DNA from: Takakia lepidozioides
Lineage: Eukaryota > Streptophyta > Takakiopsida > Takakiales > Takakiaceae
Direction of reading: 5' to 3'
Length of the DNA stretch: 64,000 bases
NCBI GenBank assembly: GCA_030704615.1
Contig: CM060734.1
Coordinates: forward strand, 33,806,042-33,870,041
The translations under genes were made by a program, and so were the position numbers. Numbering within the stretch: position 1 is the stretch's first letter; each line of letters begins with the position of its first letter. The notes below the pieces were generated by a model, which was not told the DNA's origin, did not search any database, and was given only the letters and a program-made list of their open reading frames with translations. Of this stretch, positions 34,641 to 45,582 are shown piece after piece.

Positions 34641-35060
34641 AGCGACCGACACATGGTGGTCGATGTTTTTTTTTTCAAATATATTAAATAAGCGACCACC
34701 TATTGGCGGTCGCTTAATTCAAGATTCAGCTGTATTTTTACAAAATATATCAAATATGTAATAATAATAATATAATAAAGTACGAGCTACCGCCAATCTG
34801 GGCGGTCGCTTCATTTAAAACATAATAAACTTCAACCGACCGCCAATATAGGCGGTCGCTTATTTTAAAATATAATAAAATACAAGCAACCGCCAATATG
34901 GGCGGTCGCTTCATTTAAAAATTAATAAATTACCGGTGACCGCCAATATATGCGGTCGCTTCATTTAACAAAATATTAAATCACAAGTGACCGCCAATAT
35001 AGGCGGTCGCTTCATTTAAAAAAATAAAAAAATACATGCGACCACCAATATAGGCGGATG
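34641..35060. repeat. Palindromic satellite: eight hairpin units at ~50-bp spacing
   Basis: Eight units of the form GCGACCGCC-AATATA-GGCGGTCGC (near-perfect 9-bp arms) stand at ~50-bp intervals, separated by TTCATTTAAAA-type AT-rich spacers: about 34641, 34693, 34791, 34839, 34889, 34939, 34989 and 35039. The arms are strongly conserved while the loops and spacers vary, with compensatory-looking changes in the outer copies. Subterminal repeats of plant CACTA elements often have this GC-rich hairpin form, but no CACTA ends were found around it. Confidence 0.85.
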
Positions 35061-35758
35061 TTATTTTTTTTAAAGAAATTAATAAATATTAATAATTGGC
35101 CACGTCTGTTTTACACCGTGGCTGCCATGTCATTACAAAGGGTAGAAGTAAATCGTAAAAGTCAAATGTAAAAAAATTACATGGGTAAACGTCCAGATTC
35201 GACGTGACGTGACGCACGTCGGACGTGTCAGCGCCACGTCACGTTAGGAATGATAACTAGGATGTGATTCTCTCTTATCATTTTTTCCATCATTTTTTTT
35301 TCATTCCTTCGTGGAATTTCCCTTCTCCCGGGTGATTTCACTTTGTAGAGTACTTACAGGCTAATTTACCCCCCTATTTTCACATACAAAACTGCCCCCC
35401 TCCAAAACTTGTTGTTTGGATCTGAAATTTGGTGTGTCCTTAGGGTGCCCCACATTCAGAATGTGCAGGGCATATGCACAGGAAAAATAAAAAACATTGG
35501 GCAAATCCTTGGTCAAAGGAAATGTGATGGACTTGAAAAAACAACAATACAAAATTGTTATAATATAGCAATTGGAACAGTCAAAAACTCTGTAATTTTG
35601 TAGGTAGGAACATGTAGTAGATAGGATGAAAGTCGTAAGGTTCATTTCCTAGATGTTTAGGGCCAAGGAGACATACCCTCATCCATGAAGATATACACGT
35701 TTTTGGGGGTGGCCTACCAAAAAATAGTTCGACGTTTAAGGGTTAACCAAGGAGGCAT
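35061..35758. other. Intergenic DNA, no gene seen
   Basis: Contains a short ACGTGACGTGACGCACGTC-rich patch (about 35200-35245). Otherwise no recognisable content. Confidence 0.4.
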
Positions 35759-36003
35759 GTGGATTTTACAAAACTTGCTACCATCATGGAAACAAAGGGG
35801 AACAAGTTGTTGAGAAATGTCAAAACGCGTTGGATTTCCATGTTGAGCCCATCCACGCGTGTGATGTCAGAATATCGTACCTTGCTCATGAAGATGGCCC
35901 TAGACATTGCTAGTTTTAATGGCCCGCAATCGATATATTTCCCATATGACTATTTCAAGTCTATCTATATGAATTCAATTCAAAGAGCTACTAAGGTGTC
36001 TTA
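35759..36003 (+). pseudogene. hAT-like transposase fragment
   Basis: The frame DFTKLATIMETKGNKLLRNV, then KTRWISMLSPSTRVMSEYRTLLMKMALD, resembles the segment of hAT-type (ribonuclease-H-fold) transposase-derived proteins in which a conserved T-R-W-x-S motif follows a K-x-x-x-x-V-x stretch. Only about 80 codons remain, with no BED finger or dimerisation domain nearby. Confidence 0.45.
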
Positions 36004-36159
36004 GGCTCCCTCTAAAAATAGTTATTGACTGAAATTTGGTTGTATTCAAGGCCTCAAACTGACAAGACGGAACTGTTCTTGGGCGTTGTTGGTGGGAAAG
36101 TTTTTTTTTATGTGTCTAAAGGTGGGGCAAGACGGTGTGGGTGACATTTCAAGGCCAAA

Positions 36160-36785
36160 CGTTTGATCCGTCCACACCCAAGAAGTCATCTAAAAACTCT
36201 TGTAAGATGTCATTCATCATGTGTTGAAAATTGCTGGAGCATTTGTAAGACCGAAAGGCATAACACTGTATTCGAAATGTCCGTACATTGTGCGAAAAAC
36301 AGTCTTTCATTCGTCTCATTTTTTAATTTGTACAAGGTTGTAAGCTTCTCTCAAGTCGATCTTTGTGAAAAAATTTGCTCATCCAAGTTGTTCGAGGAGT
36401 CCGGAAATCAGCGGTAGTGGGTAACGATTTTTTATGGTGACTTTGTTGAGCCCACGATAGTCCACACACATGCGTAATGATCCGTCATTCTTCTCAACAA
36501 ATAAGATAGGTGATCCCGCTGGTGATTTCAAATGTCGAATGAAATTATTTGACAAATTTTCATCAATGTATTCGCGTAAAGCAACCAGCTCCGTCTGAGA
36601 TAAATTGTAGATCGGGCCGAATGATGTTTGAGCTCATTCTTGCAACTCAATTGCACAATCATAAGGTCGATGTTCTGGCAACATGTCTGCATTTTTTTTC
36701 TCGAAGACATCCTTGAAATCTTGACCAGGGGTTGAATATCTTTGGTATTTTTGCATTTTTCTCTTGCCGAAATTTTTCGTGATCG
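36160..36785 (-). pseudogene. Chromovirus reverse transcriptase N-terminal part (broken at the Asp-Asp box)
   Basis: On the minus strand the RT can be followed in several frames: a Tyr-Arg-x-Leu-Asn region, then TVFRT..YGHFEY..MPFGLTNAP, then MMNDILQEFLDD at about 36220-36185. Homology then stops at 36165, just before the catalytic Tyr/Leu-Asp-Asp box. The remaining RT, RNase H, integrase and LTR are absent here and present in inverse orientation at 16.15-19.68 kb. Confidence 0.8.
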
Positions 36786-37260
36786 CTAGTCGATATCAGG
36801 ACTATGAAGTACAAACCAGGGAAGTCCAAGGATCACGGGATTCGTTGGAGACTGGATGATATTGGAAACAATATGTGACGCTCGATTTTTAAGCTTCACT
36901 TCAAGGGGTCGAGTTTCATGGTCAATATTTCCTGATGCTAACGGTCGTCCATCTATGACTTCAACATGAGCCGAAAATTTATTTCTTAAGAGTATTAAAT
37001 TGTGTTGCTTCGTAAAGTCTTTGTCAATAAAACACGTTGAAATGCCCGAGTCCAAAAGTGCTTCTATGGAGATATCTTAATTTTGCATCATGATCTTTAC
37101 TGGAACTGTGAAACAAGGTACAGAATCTGGAGGTAGAAAGAGATTTTTTTTTTGTGAGGAATTTGGGATGTCCAGCCGCATGGTCCCTACTGTGACTGGA
37201 CATCTTTGATCGTTATATTTGGCGCCGTAGTAGCAGCGACATGGTGCGTCATCGACCATC
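36786..37260 (-). pseudogene. Chromovirus retropepsin and gag end
   Basis: A protease with the active-site motif DSGISTCFIDKDF (Asp-Ser-Gly, about 37055-37017). It continues HVEVIDGRPLASGNIDHET and ends SPTNPVILGLPWFVLHSPDID, the conserved I-L-G-x-P-W flap/end signature of this chromovirus group. A TAA at 37077-37079 separates it from the preceding gag-derived frame (37077-37259, CRCYYGAKYNDQRCP), which may hold a worn zinc knuckle. Confidence 0.8.
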
Positions 37261-37379
37261 CAAATCGCTTCTCTTGACGTCTTTCGAACAAACGATTATC
37301 GCACGCAATGACTTGGGTGATGAATTCGCTCAGTGTACTCAAGTTTGACATTGTCAGCAGCAAATCTTTTACATCCTCT

Positions 37380-38021
37380 TTTAGGCCACATCGAAACTGA
37401 CTATTGAGGCTCTTCTCATTCCATTCGAGGTCGCACGCAAGTTGTCAAAATTCGGCAGTATAAACAGAAGCTGGACGTGCTTGTTGTCGAAGATTTCGCA
37501 TATTTGTCTCTTCAACACTCTCTCTATCATTCTCTCCAAATGTTGCAGTGAACTCGGACATGAACGCTTCAAAATTGTATAGTAAATGCGAATTTTTCTC
37601 TAATATCGGTGCAAACCAAGATAGTAGTGTCTGATAGAAGGGTGCCCATGAATCCCACTTGAATACCTTCATCAGCGTTGTGGATGTAGTCGTAGGAACA
37701 ATCGTACTTGTTGAACAAAACCGGGAAATCTTGATCTCGTCCCATCAGACTTTTCGGGCATGCTGACCTTTGGTTCTTTTGTAATCTGTTGAAGATTTGG
37801 AGGAACCGTTGCAGTAGATTTGTTGTAGTAGAGATTCGTAAGGTTGAAGATCCATTGTTCGACTCCTTCAACTCTGAAATTTGTTGTTGCAAATTGTTGA
37901 GAGCGTTGCCAAGATCTTGAAATTGATCAGTTTGTAGTTGGGCAGTAGAGGCACGAAGTTCTTGCATCTGAAGCTGAAGCCTCTATTATGTAGCGATCAT
38001 TTTCGCAAAGGTGTCTTCCAT
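37380..38021 (-). pseudogene. Chromovirus gag (capsid) with start codon
   Basis: Starts with ATG at 38021 (MEDTFAKMI), 40 bp after the LTR, and has early stops. Coiled-coil-like LQTDQFQDLGNALNNLQQQISELKE follows. The capsid part reads KWDSWAPFYQTLLSWFAPILEK..HLLYNFEAFMSEFTATFGEND (about 37660-37510) and LRQQARPASVYTAEF, then LNSQFRCGLK near 37400. Frameshifts at about 37570-37670 separate the pieces. Confidence 0.75.
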
Positions 38022-38059
38022 CTTAACTAACTAAGGAACAAACTTCAATCTCGCCAAAC

Positions 38060-38265
38060 TGTCAAGGACAAGAACATGACTAACAGTAACAAAAGATCAG
38101 ACTAGAGGTACAAGACTGCACAAAAAGTCAAGGTCAGCATGGCCGAATGCATGATAAGTAAATATGAATCAAGACGATCTTATAACAATGAACAAGAGTA
38201 CAAGATATCGGAACACGACTTGAATACTGGAATGCTGGAAACTGGACTGGAGTACTGAAGTACTG
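38060..38265 (-). repeat. Chromovirus 5' LTR, truncated
   Basis: Reverse-complement match to the last ~205 bp of the LTR at 19053-19677, ending ..CTTGACA at 38060 next to a primer-site-like GTTTGGCGAGATTG. The upstream ~420 bp of the LTR are missing, and unrelated AT-rich DNA begins near 38266. Confidence 0.8.
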
Positions 38266-39129
38266 TCCATTTCTAAATTAAATATTCCAATAAGTTTGTT
38301 AAATGAAATATTTGTATTAACATCCATTTTATTTAGTGTATCAAATACATCGTTTGCTATCATTGTAATCTAAGCTCCATCTAAATCTTGTTGAAAAGGT
38401 TATAAATCAAAGTAAAATGCATAGGAGGTAATGGATAATAAAAACGGCATACTGCTTGATTTTTTTTCGTACAATTCATTTGTGTTGATGAATATAGATC
38501 ATCAAGAGTTAGATTGTAAATTATAAATGATATATATAAGAAATATACCATAAATAATAATAAAAACCTTTAGAGCATATGAAAATAATAATGTTGTAAT
38601 ATTAATGTTAGTAGATGTGAATTGGTATATAAATTGATGGATCTAAAGGACCTAAAGGGATCTAAGATCCGAAGAAAATTAGAGGTTTTGAAAAGTTGAA
38701 AACATATGGATTACTAGGTAGACTGAAAAAAATATTTAATAACTAAATATCTAAATTAAAATAAACACCTACATTCATTTACATAGATATGTAACAAATT
38801 TAAAAAAGAAGTAGAGATTGATAAATATGAGAATTTTTATATAGAGTAAATATGTTGATTAATTACAACATATTTTTAAATGATATACAACAATTTCAAG
38901 AAGATAACACAACAAAATGAGTTTATAGTATATAATATAATTGTATTAGCTTCTAAAGATTGAAAATATAAATACGATAAAGACTTAATATATTGAAATT
39001 AAATTATTTCTTAAAAAATAGTTCTTAATTTGCAACTCAATTGTTTTTAAAAAATAATAATTTTTCATTTATATATATATATTGATGGATCTTAAGGGAC
39101 CTGAAGGGATATGAGATCTGAATAAACTA
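38266..39129. other. Very AT-rich spacer, no gene
   Basis: Low-complexity A/T-rich DNA. A TTGATGGATCT(A/T)A..GGACCT(A/G)AAGGGAT word occurs at 38633 and 39083, framing the stretch, and may be a small internal repeat. No coding sequence. Confidence 0.5.
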
Positions 39130-39291
39130 AAACTACCATTGAGTGAGCGGCCGCTGCCATTGCAGGGGACACGTAGGCCCCTATGCCCAAGATGCTGGAG
39201 GTTGTGGGGGCCCTGGTGCACCCATAGTGATCAATGATGGTCCATTATTTCCAGCACTGTTGACAAACATTACCTCATGTTTATTTACCAC
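39130..39291 (-). pseudogene. Tripeptidyl-peptidase II (subtilase) exon remnant
   Basis: After an intron-like CAG acceptor at 39292 the minus strand reads VVNKHEVMFVNSAGNNGP, then LITMGAPG, and, one frame on, TTSSILGIGAYVSPAMAAAAH. This is the highly conserved segment of plant TPP2 containing the oxyanion Asn (S-A-G-N-N-G-P). One frameshift in the A-P-G region breaks it, and homology stops at about 39130. No other TPP2 exon was found, so this is a lone transposed or left-over exon. Known of the family: TPP2 is a giant serine exopeptidase acting after the proteasome. Confidence 0.75.
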
Positions 39292-40074
39292 CTGTATACA
39301 TGCCAAACATGAATAAGCACTGTTTTTTTCACAGACGTTCCAGCAAATTGAAGCAAAAACAACACGAATAATGTTACAACCACAAGGGAAAGAGTTTCAG
39401 AATTGAACGCTTGAAACAACCATACCACAAAATGGTGTTTGCGAAATGTCCAATGGCGTCAGAGGGGTGTCTTGGGGCCATGCATCATAAGGGAAGATTA
39501 GAATAGCCATGAAGACTATGCAGTGCTCCAGAGACTACTGCAATCAGCATGGTTTCAAAAAGTGTATCAGGAATGAACACATAGTGAACTTGATATTCAA
39601 GAGAGGTTTCAAAACAAGACCAGAAATGAACATCAGCGACAGCCTTAGGAAAACCCAAAATACTGGAATGCAAACCCAATGACACTGAATTGCGGTGCTG
39701 AAGCTAAGCCTGATTCTGCAGGGGGCTCCTACATGACCTTTCATCATAAAACCATGAAAAGAAAAGAAATAGGAAGATGAGAGTAGATAATAGACACCCA
39801 CAATGATCTTGCAAGAAGCTTCACCAGGATCCTAGTCAGGTGGAATGCTAAGATATCCATCTGTAATGGAAACCATGACCACCATTTTTGGCAGAAAATG
39901 AACAATTAATCAGTTTGGAACCCACAATCTATTCCATCCCCATTAATCCTATTCTCAAATTACTCTTATGTGGACTCTCATTACACATGTAAATATCATG
40001 TCTCATATCAACAAGATCAGAGAGTTGTGGTGAAGTACTGAATGCAATCATGAGTCCAAAAATTACCTCTGTTT
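39292..40074. other. Spacer between TPP2 and SERK remnants, no gene
   Basis: No recognisable coding sequence. The region may be intron DNA of the SERK pseudogene, whose later kinase exons were not found. Confidence 0.35.
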
Positions 40075-41084
40075 GAAACTGCAGCTCACCACCAGGGCTA
40101 CGCTCATCTTTTAAGTGTTTGACAACCACCAGTGACCCATCAGCCAATCCTTGTGTTTTCTTCCTAGAAACGTGTCACCGTACTGAAACCAAAAGAGGAT
40201 ATACAATCTCATTCCAGACTCATTTTGAGAGAAATAACAGATAAGCCAGCCTAGAAGTAGGGCAACAGATCTTCTGGAAAATTTCTGCTACTTGAGAACT
40301 TGTTTTCTTTTGCACGATTTAATCACTGTCTACAAAGCAGACGATAGTCATGTGTGGCATACTATCTATCAATACACAGACCTCGGAAATAGAATTCGAG
40401 CAGTGTACATATACACAAATTTAAATTTACAGGAATCAATTTAGATTGCACTTGCAGTGTTGTTCTTGCACTAATGCACTGTTACATATATACCAGGAAC
40501 ATCTAAGAAGGCCTCTACAGGCCTGGCGACGTCGCCACCAGGCAAAGCCAATAGCTGGAACTGCGAATAGCAAAGCGACACCCGCAGCCACGCCCCCCAG
40601 CAATTGCTCCTGTACTTGATGATTGTGAATTTCGTGTTGCATGAGCACATGATTTTGATTGAGGCGATTCAACTCAAAGTGCTCTGCCAAAGTACTAGAG
40701 CACTAACCCAAGCCAGTTGTCCTATCAACGTTCTTTGTACCCAAGGCACCCTGGGCAACATATAGCTGGAATACAGGCTGGTGAGGATGCTTGTTAACTA
40801 AATTACAACTAAGGCTTACTCCCAACATGACTTTAAAGACACTGAAAAAAAAGCATAATCAGCACTAACCCTAAGCTTCCATTAAAACTTAAAGCTGTAG
40901 GAGGGAGAACACTAGAGGGCAAGACCAGTGCCTAAACCTAGGAATTTGAGGATAAGAGGCATTTACATGGGTCACTGGATTGGCCATAAGGAGAGGGAGG
41001 TGGCTCGTATGGAGGAGGGGGAGGTAATGGGGGTTGTCCTGGACACTGCTTACCAACCACTGTTCCACACAAATCCTGATTCCC
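40075..41084 (-). pseudogene. SERK/BAK1-type LRR receptor kinase, three decayed exons
   Basis: Minus-strand exon 41084-40967 reads GNQDLCGTVVGKQCPGQPPLPPPPP, the post-LRR proline-rich Ser-Pro-Pro region typical of SERKs. Around 40640-40510 lies the transmembrane exon GGVAAGVALLFAVPAIGFAWWRRRQ, with frameshifts on both sides (the VEAFLDVPG reading is in another frame). Around 40147-40078 lies the start of the kinase, [26 protein letters not shown], containing the ATP-binding Lys (VVKHLK; family AVKRLK). The preceding glycine-rich loop is damaged. Leucine-rich repeats and the catalytic kinase lobe are missing. Known of the family: co-receptors for brassinosteroid and immune receptors. This copy cannot work. 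Confidence 0.78.
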
Positions 41085-42178
41085 CTGGAAACTGGACACA
41101 TGAAACCCTACAAGTTCAAAACTTTTAAGTATGAGCAAATCAAACAGGAAGTCAACTCAATCCTCACCAAAAAGAAAATTATGCGCGGACGTGTACCAAA
41201 CAAACCATGGTAAAATGGGACATACAAACCTAAAGTTCCATAAAAAAAAATACTCGTGGCTACCAGAGTAAAACTCTTCGTTGTCCATCGGCCGCTATCC
41301 AGGTCTACCAACCACTGACACATCGGTTTAGGACTGGCAGAACCCGGTTCCTGGTTGAATGTGTTATCCCCTCCTGTTCTGCATAAAACTGGGGATATAT
41401 TTAGGAGAAATCACATGACAATCCAATGTTTGATCTTCTGGAAATACCAACTTTCAATCATAGCCTCCCACCATCTATAGTCTTTATATTCTGAGACGTT
41501 GGCATAAGCTGCCACAACAAAATAGAAGGGGGATTAGGGCGATGCAAAACAAAAAAGAAACAACTTACATCAACAAGGAAGAAAAGAGACAGAGACAGAG
41601 ACACTCACAGTGAGTTTTCATGCGGGTGGAGCTGCGGCGGCGTTGGTGAGGAAAAGGCGAGGGGAGAGAGAGATGGCAGTTGTGTACGTGTCGTGTACAT
41701 AGGGTGGACCAACAGGGGATAAAACAAAAGCATGAACCTGGATTTGAACCCGCATGCTTGCGCCTTACGAACATAACCCTTACCACTATAATATACTCAT
41801 ATCTTGAAATACAACCCTAAAATATATATTTAGATATGTAAGAATAACTTTCAAATATGTATTAGGTATTCATTTGAGGAAGGTGTTATCTAGATCAGAA
41901 GGTGTAATTGGAGTTAGGAAAGGTGTTATGTGGGGAAGGTTATATCTGGAGAAGGTGTAGTTGGAGTTGGGGAAGGTGTTATTTGGGGAAGGTGTAACAG
42001 GGAGTTGACATTGTTTTTTACACTGATGGGTAGTCTCCTCTTTAAGGAGGAGCCAACAAATAAACTATGTACCCCAATTAGGGAATTCCAAAAAGGCCTT
42101 GATGTGAAATGCATAGCAAATTCACTTGATCAGCCCCCTAAAAGTGTGCAATTCAATTGAATTGCAAAAACTAGCTTG
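41085..42178. other. Mostly non-coding, with GGTGTTAT-type repeats
   Basis: No LRR exon was recognised upstream of the SERK fragment. At about 41900-42005 the words GGAGTTGGGGAAGGTGTTAT and GGGGAAGGTGTAAC repeat four times with variation. Confidence 0.4.
41737..41803 (-). repeat. tRNA-like (Pol III) sequence, probably a SINE or tRNA pseudogene
   Basis: On the minus strand TATAGTGGTAAGGG (A-box-like), an anticodon-loop-like TTCGTAA, and GCGGGTTCAAATCCAGG (B-box) have tRNA spacing. The anticodon and acceptor stems do not pair well, so it is not a functional tRNA gene. Confidence 0.4.
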
Positions 42179-42186
42179 AAAATAAC
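42179..42186 (+). other. 8-bp target-site duplication, left copy
   Basis: AAAATAAC directly precedes the hAT terminus and is repeated at 43053-43060. Confidence 0.85.
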
Positions 42187-43052
42187 CAGTGTTGGGCGGT
42201 TACCCGCCGGAACCCAGGTTAACCGCCGGTTTAGGTTCAGGTTAACCGGAACCGGGCCCATTCCTGCAGAACCTGCCCCGGAACCGGAACCTGCCAATGG
42301 GGATCGGCACAAAACCAAACCGGCGGTTCTTGCTGGGTGTGCGAACTTGAGAACCGGGGCGCATGGGGATAAAAACAGGTTCAGGTTCTTGAACCATTGG
42401 TGGGCCCTTGGCATAACATGGCATAACCCTGGAGAGCTGGTAGGCCCCATGGCAAAACTTCTTTAATGCTCTCAAGCTCCATGAGATCCTGGGTTCAATG
42501 CTTGAAGGCCATGACATTTTATGTTCAATGCTTCAACGCCATGAGATCTTGGGTTCAATCTCCAGCTCCATGATATCCTAGCTAAGTTCATTAATGAAAA
42601 TGTCAGAAGATGCCAATACTTGCCAGATAGCTGAATAGTAATTTCAACCCATAAAATGTTACCCATTTTCTTCTACCAGTTAATTTATAGTATTTTTGTT
42701 TGGTTTTTTTTGTGTTAGTGAAAACTAATAAAATCTTTGGATTTTAGTTAAAATATGTGAATACACTGCTATTTAATCTCCCGGACTGATAAAATATTTT
42801 AAATCTAATTAAATATTTTAAATTTAATAAAAGAAAAAAAAGAAAAAAAAAACGGAACCTAACCGGAACCGTGGTTTTAATCAGCAACTAACCGTAACCG
42901 GGACCGCCCCCATGTTTAAAAGTTGGATCCGGAACCAGACCGGAACCGGCTCAATAAAAAAAAATTGGAACAGGATCCGGAACTGTCTCTTGAAATATTT
43001 GTGGAACCGGAACCGAAGGTTCCTTCACAAATGCAAGAACCGCCCAACACTG
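42187..43052. mobile_element. Non-autonomous hAT element (866 bp)
   Basis: Perfect 15-bp terminal inverted repeats (CAGTGTTGGGCGGTT ... AACCGCCCAACACTG) and an 8-bp duplication AAAATAAC identify a hAT-superfamily insertion. The interior has no transposase. It consists of GGAACCGGAACC-type runs near both ends and a central tandem motif (CATGAGATC(C/T)TGGGTTCAAT, about 42480-42560). Confidence 0.88.
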
Positions 43053-43546
43053 AAAATAACCCTAATTTGCAATTCAGTTGAATTGTAATCTATAATTTTT
43101 AACTTATATATATATATATATATATTCAAGTTATACTTATATACATATGAGAGTATAATACATGTTGTCAGTCTATTCTCGCTGCCCGTCTATCCTATGC
43201 CCGTGAGGAAATCGTGGAGTCGTGAAGCCAGCCTCAGCGAGAGAGGGAGTCACGAAGCGCTTGGAGGAGAAGTAGTGAGAGAATAGTGCAACACCAAATG
43301 ACAAGATCTGGCCATGAGTAAGCACATTCTTATACCGGCATGAGTTCCCCCAATGGCGGCCAAAAAGATCGGAAGCAATGATCAAACGCATATGTAGCCA
43401 TTCGCACGTCGACCAGCTTTAAAGTTCTAGTTCCTAGAGGAACGGCTTTATCATCCGTGATTCAATTTGTATGTCCTTTGGTTGAGTTTTCTACTGTTTT
43501 GAAGCATGTTGCAGACTCCGTGAGAATAGTTTAGCACACGAATAAA
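43053..43546. other. Short spacer, no gene
   Basis: After the right 8-bp duplication (43053-43060) comes AT-rich DNA with a (TA)n run near 43108-43125, then the truncated 3' edge of the third Gypsy element. No integrase or LTR is recognised. Confidence 0.45.
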
Positions 43547-44155
43547 TTAACCAAGATCATCTAATAGGCTAGACCAGCCCCAAGCAGCCAATATGCCATG
43601 ATAATCGAGGGCCAAGGGTTGCTGATCTGCACAAAGGTTGAGAAGAGGGGCAACATCAGCAGCAACAAGGTCATCCAAGATGAGCATATGCCTGCTGACA
43701 GGAGAATCAACCCGTGTGAGTGCATCAACATTCGTGTTTTCCTTGCCCTTTTTGTAGACAATATCCATGTCAAATTCCTGCAGGTACATAGCCCATCTAG
43801 CAAGTCTGCCATGAAGTTCCATTGGCTTGACAAGAGCCTTTAGTGGAAGATGATCAGTCTCTACCACAAACCGGCTGCCATGCAAATATTGCCTGAAATG
43901 CTTCACACCAAAAACCAGGGCTAGACCCTCCTTATTAGATATGAAATAATTCATTTCATGACGATCTAGACGACGAGATGCATAGGCTATTACATGCTCC
44001 TTGCCTTCTACAACTTGACATAAGATTGCAGAGATGGCAACATTTGATGCATCAGTCTGAAGCAAGAAAGGTAACTCAAAATTTGGAAACATCAGGATGG
44101 GAGCTGAACACAAAGCCTTGCGAAGGGTGTCAAAAACAGCCAACAGAGGGTCCAT
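43547..44155 (-). pseudogene. Third Ty3/Gypsy element: RNase H
   Basis: A frame reading FDTLRKALCSAPILMFPNF, then LLQTDASNVAISAILCQ (catalytic Asp), YASRRLDRHEMNYF..KEGLALVFGVKHFRQYL, VETDHLPLKALVKPMEL and RWAMYLQEFDMDIVYKKGKEN..VDALTR, with a stop at 43547-43549. One frameshift near 44150 separates it from the RT. The integrase that should follow is absent, so the element is 3'-truncated. Confidence 0.88.
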
Positions 44156-45486
44156 TCAAACCTGGCATCTTTGCACAACACCTTGGTTAGAGGGTGAGCA
44201 AGCTTGACAAAGTTCTTTATGAAGGGCCTATAATAAGAAGCCAGACCAAGGAAGGATTTGATACAATGTTTATCCCTAGGGATAGGAAAGCCCCAAACAG
44301 ACTCAAGCTTGGCAGGATCAGGAAGCAAACCATCTTTGGACAGAACATGACCAAGGAAGTGCAGCTCATGCATGAATAACTCACACTTCTTGGGCTTTAC
44401 TTTGAGACCCGCAGTGCGCAATTTACTGAAAACACGTTGCAGATCAGCTAAGTGAGCATCAAAACTGGCGGAGTAAACATTGATATCATCGACATAAATT
44501 AAAGCACACTCCCAGCGAAGATTGCCCAAGACAATGTCCATGAGGCGTTGGAAAGTAGAGGTGACATTGCATAAACCAAAAGGCATGGTCTCATATTGAT
44601 ATTTGCCCATTTGACATACAAAAGAGGTTTTTTCCTTAGCAGCTTCAGTAAGAGGAACTTGCCAAAAGCCAGACGCAAGATCAAGAGAGGAAAAAATTGT
44701 GGCACCATGCAATTGATCCAAGGTCTCATTAATCCTGGGTAATGGGTATGCATCTTTTTTTGTGATGTCATTCAGCTTTCTGAAGTCAACACAGAAACGG
44801 AAGGTGCCATCTTTCTTACCAACCAGGACAATCGGACTGGCCCAAGGAGAAACTGAAGGCTTAATCACGCCAGCATCAAGCATTTTCTGGACTTCTTCTT
44901 GGATGACAGTACGTTCCTTGACACTCTCATGGTAAGCAAATTTTTTAATAGGAGCCCTTTCAGTGACAATGTCATGTTGGAGAATAGGAATGCGCCCTAG
45001 ATCAGTGGATCCCAAACTAAAAACATCTAGATTCTTTGCAATAAGCATTTCCACTTTCCTTCTTTGTCCTGAGGAGAGAGTTGTGCCCAACTTGATTTCA
45101 GATAAGACTTTGGTGAGGGTTGTCTTACCTTCTGGGCTGAGATCAGGGACAGGTGGTGGAGCAACTGCAGCAAAAGTAGCAACCTCATCTAAAGGGCCAT
45201 GTTGGATGCCAATGGCCTCAATTCCAAAGCCAACATGCACCTCTTGTATTTCAGCAATGGGCAAAGCAGTGATGCGAGCCAGAACCTGCCCCTTTTTAAT
45301 AGTCACAGGGAAGTGCTCAGGATTAGCAATCAGGATCTTGACTTCTTGCCTATATCCTCTATCTAGAATACTAGTGGGCACCAGGCAATGCTTAAGGGCA
45401 GTCAATCTCCTCCATTCTTCAACTTCTAGGAAATGAGCAGCTGGACATAAGAAGGCCAGACTAGGCTTGACCACCTTCTGGGTCAA
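44140..45486 (-). pseudogene. Third Ty3/Gypsy element: reverse transcriptase
   Basis: Nearly intact RT: VQKMLDAGVIKPSVSPWASP, LVGKKDGTFRFCVDFRKLN, LPRINETLDQLHGATIFSSL, DLASGFWQVPL, ETMPFGLCNVTSTFQRLMD, ALIYVDDINVYSASF (catalytic Asp-Asp) and FLGHVLSKDGLLPDPAKL. It shares its frame with the protease to the right, apart from a TGA at 45583-45585. Only one frameshift lies ahead of the RNase H. It is the best-preserved retroelement ORF in the window. Confidence 0.9.
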
Positions 45487-45582
45487 GGCAGGGATGGTGA
45501 TGTTGAGGGGTGCACGAATTAGAGTAGAATTCCTTGGAATAGCTATGGGTACCCCTGTCCTATCCCTAGCACCAGGAACATG

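Noticed and set aside
34641-35060. CRISPR-like array of regularly spaced palindromic repeats
   Set aside because: Spacers are similar AT-rich DNA rather than unique sequence, there are no cas genes, and the context is a plant nuclear genome.
41565-41786. Minus-strand frame with basic N-terminus, considered as a signal-peptide exon of the SERK gene
   Set aside because: It overlaps a tRNA-like Pol III sequence and shows no LRR N-cap or hydrophobic signal of the family.
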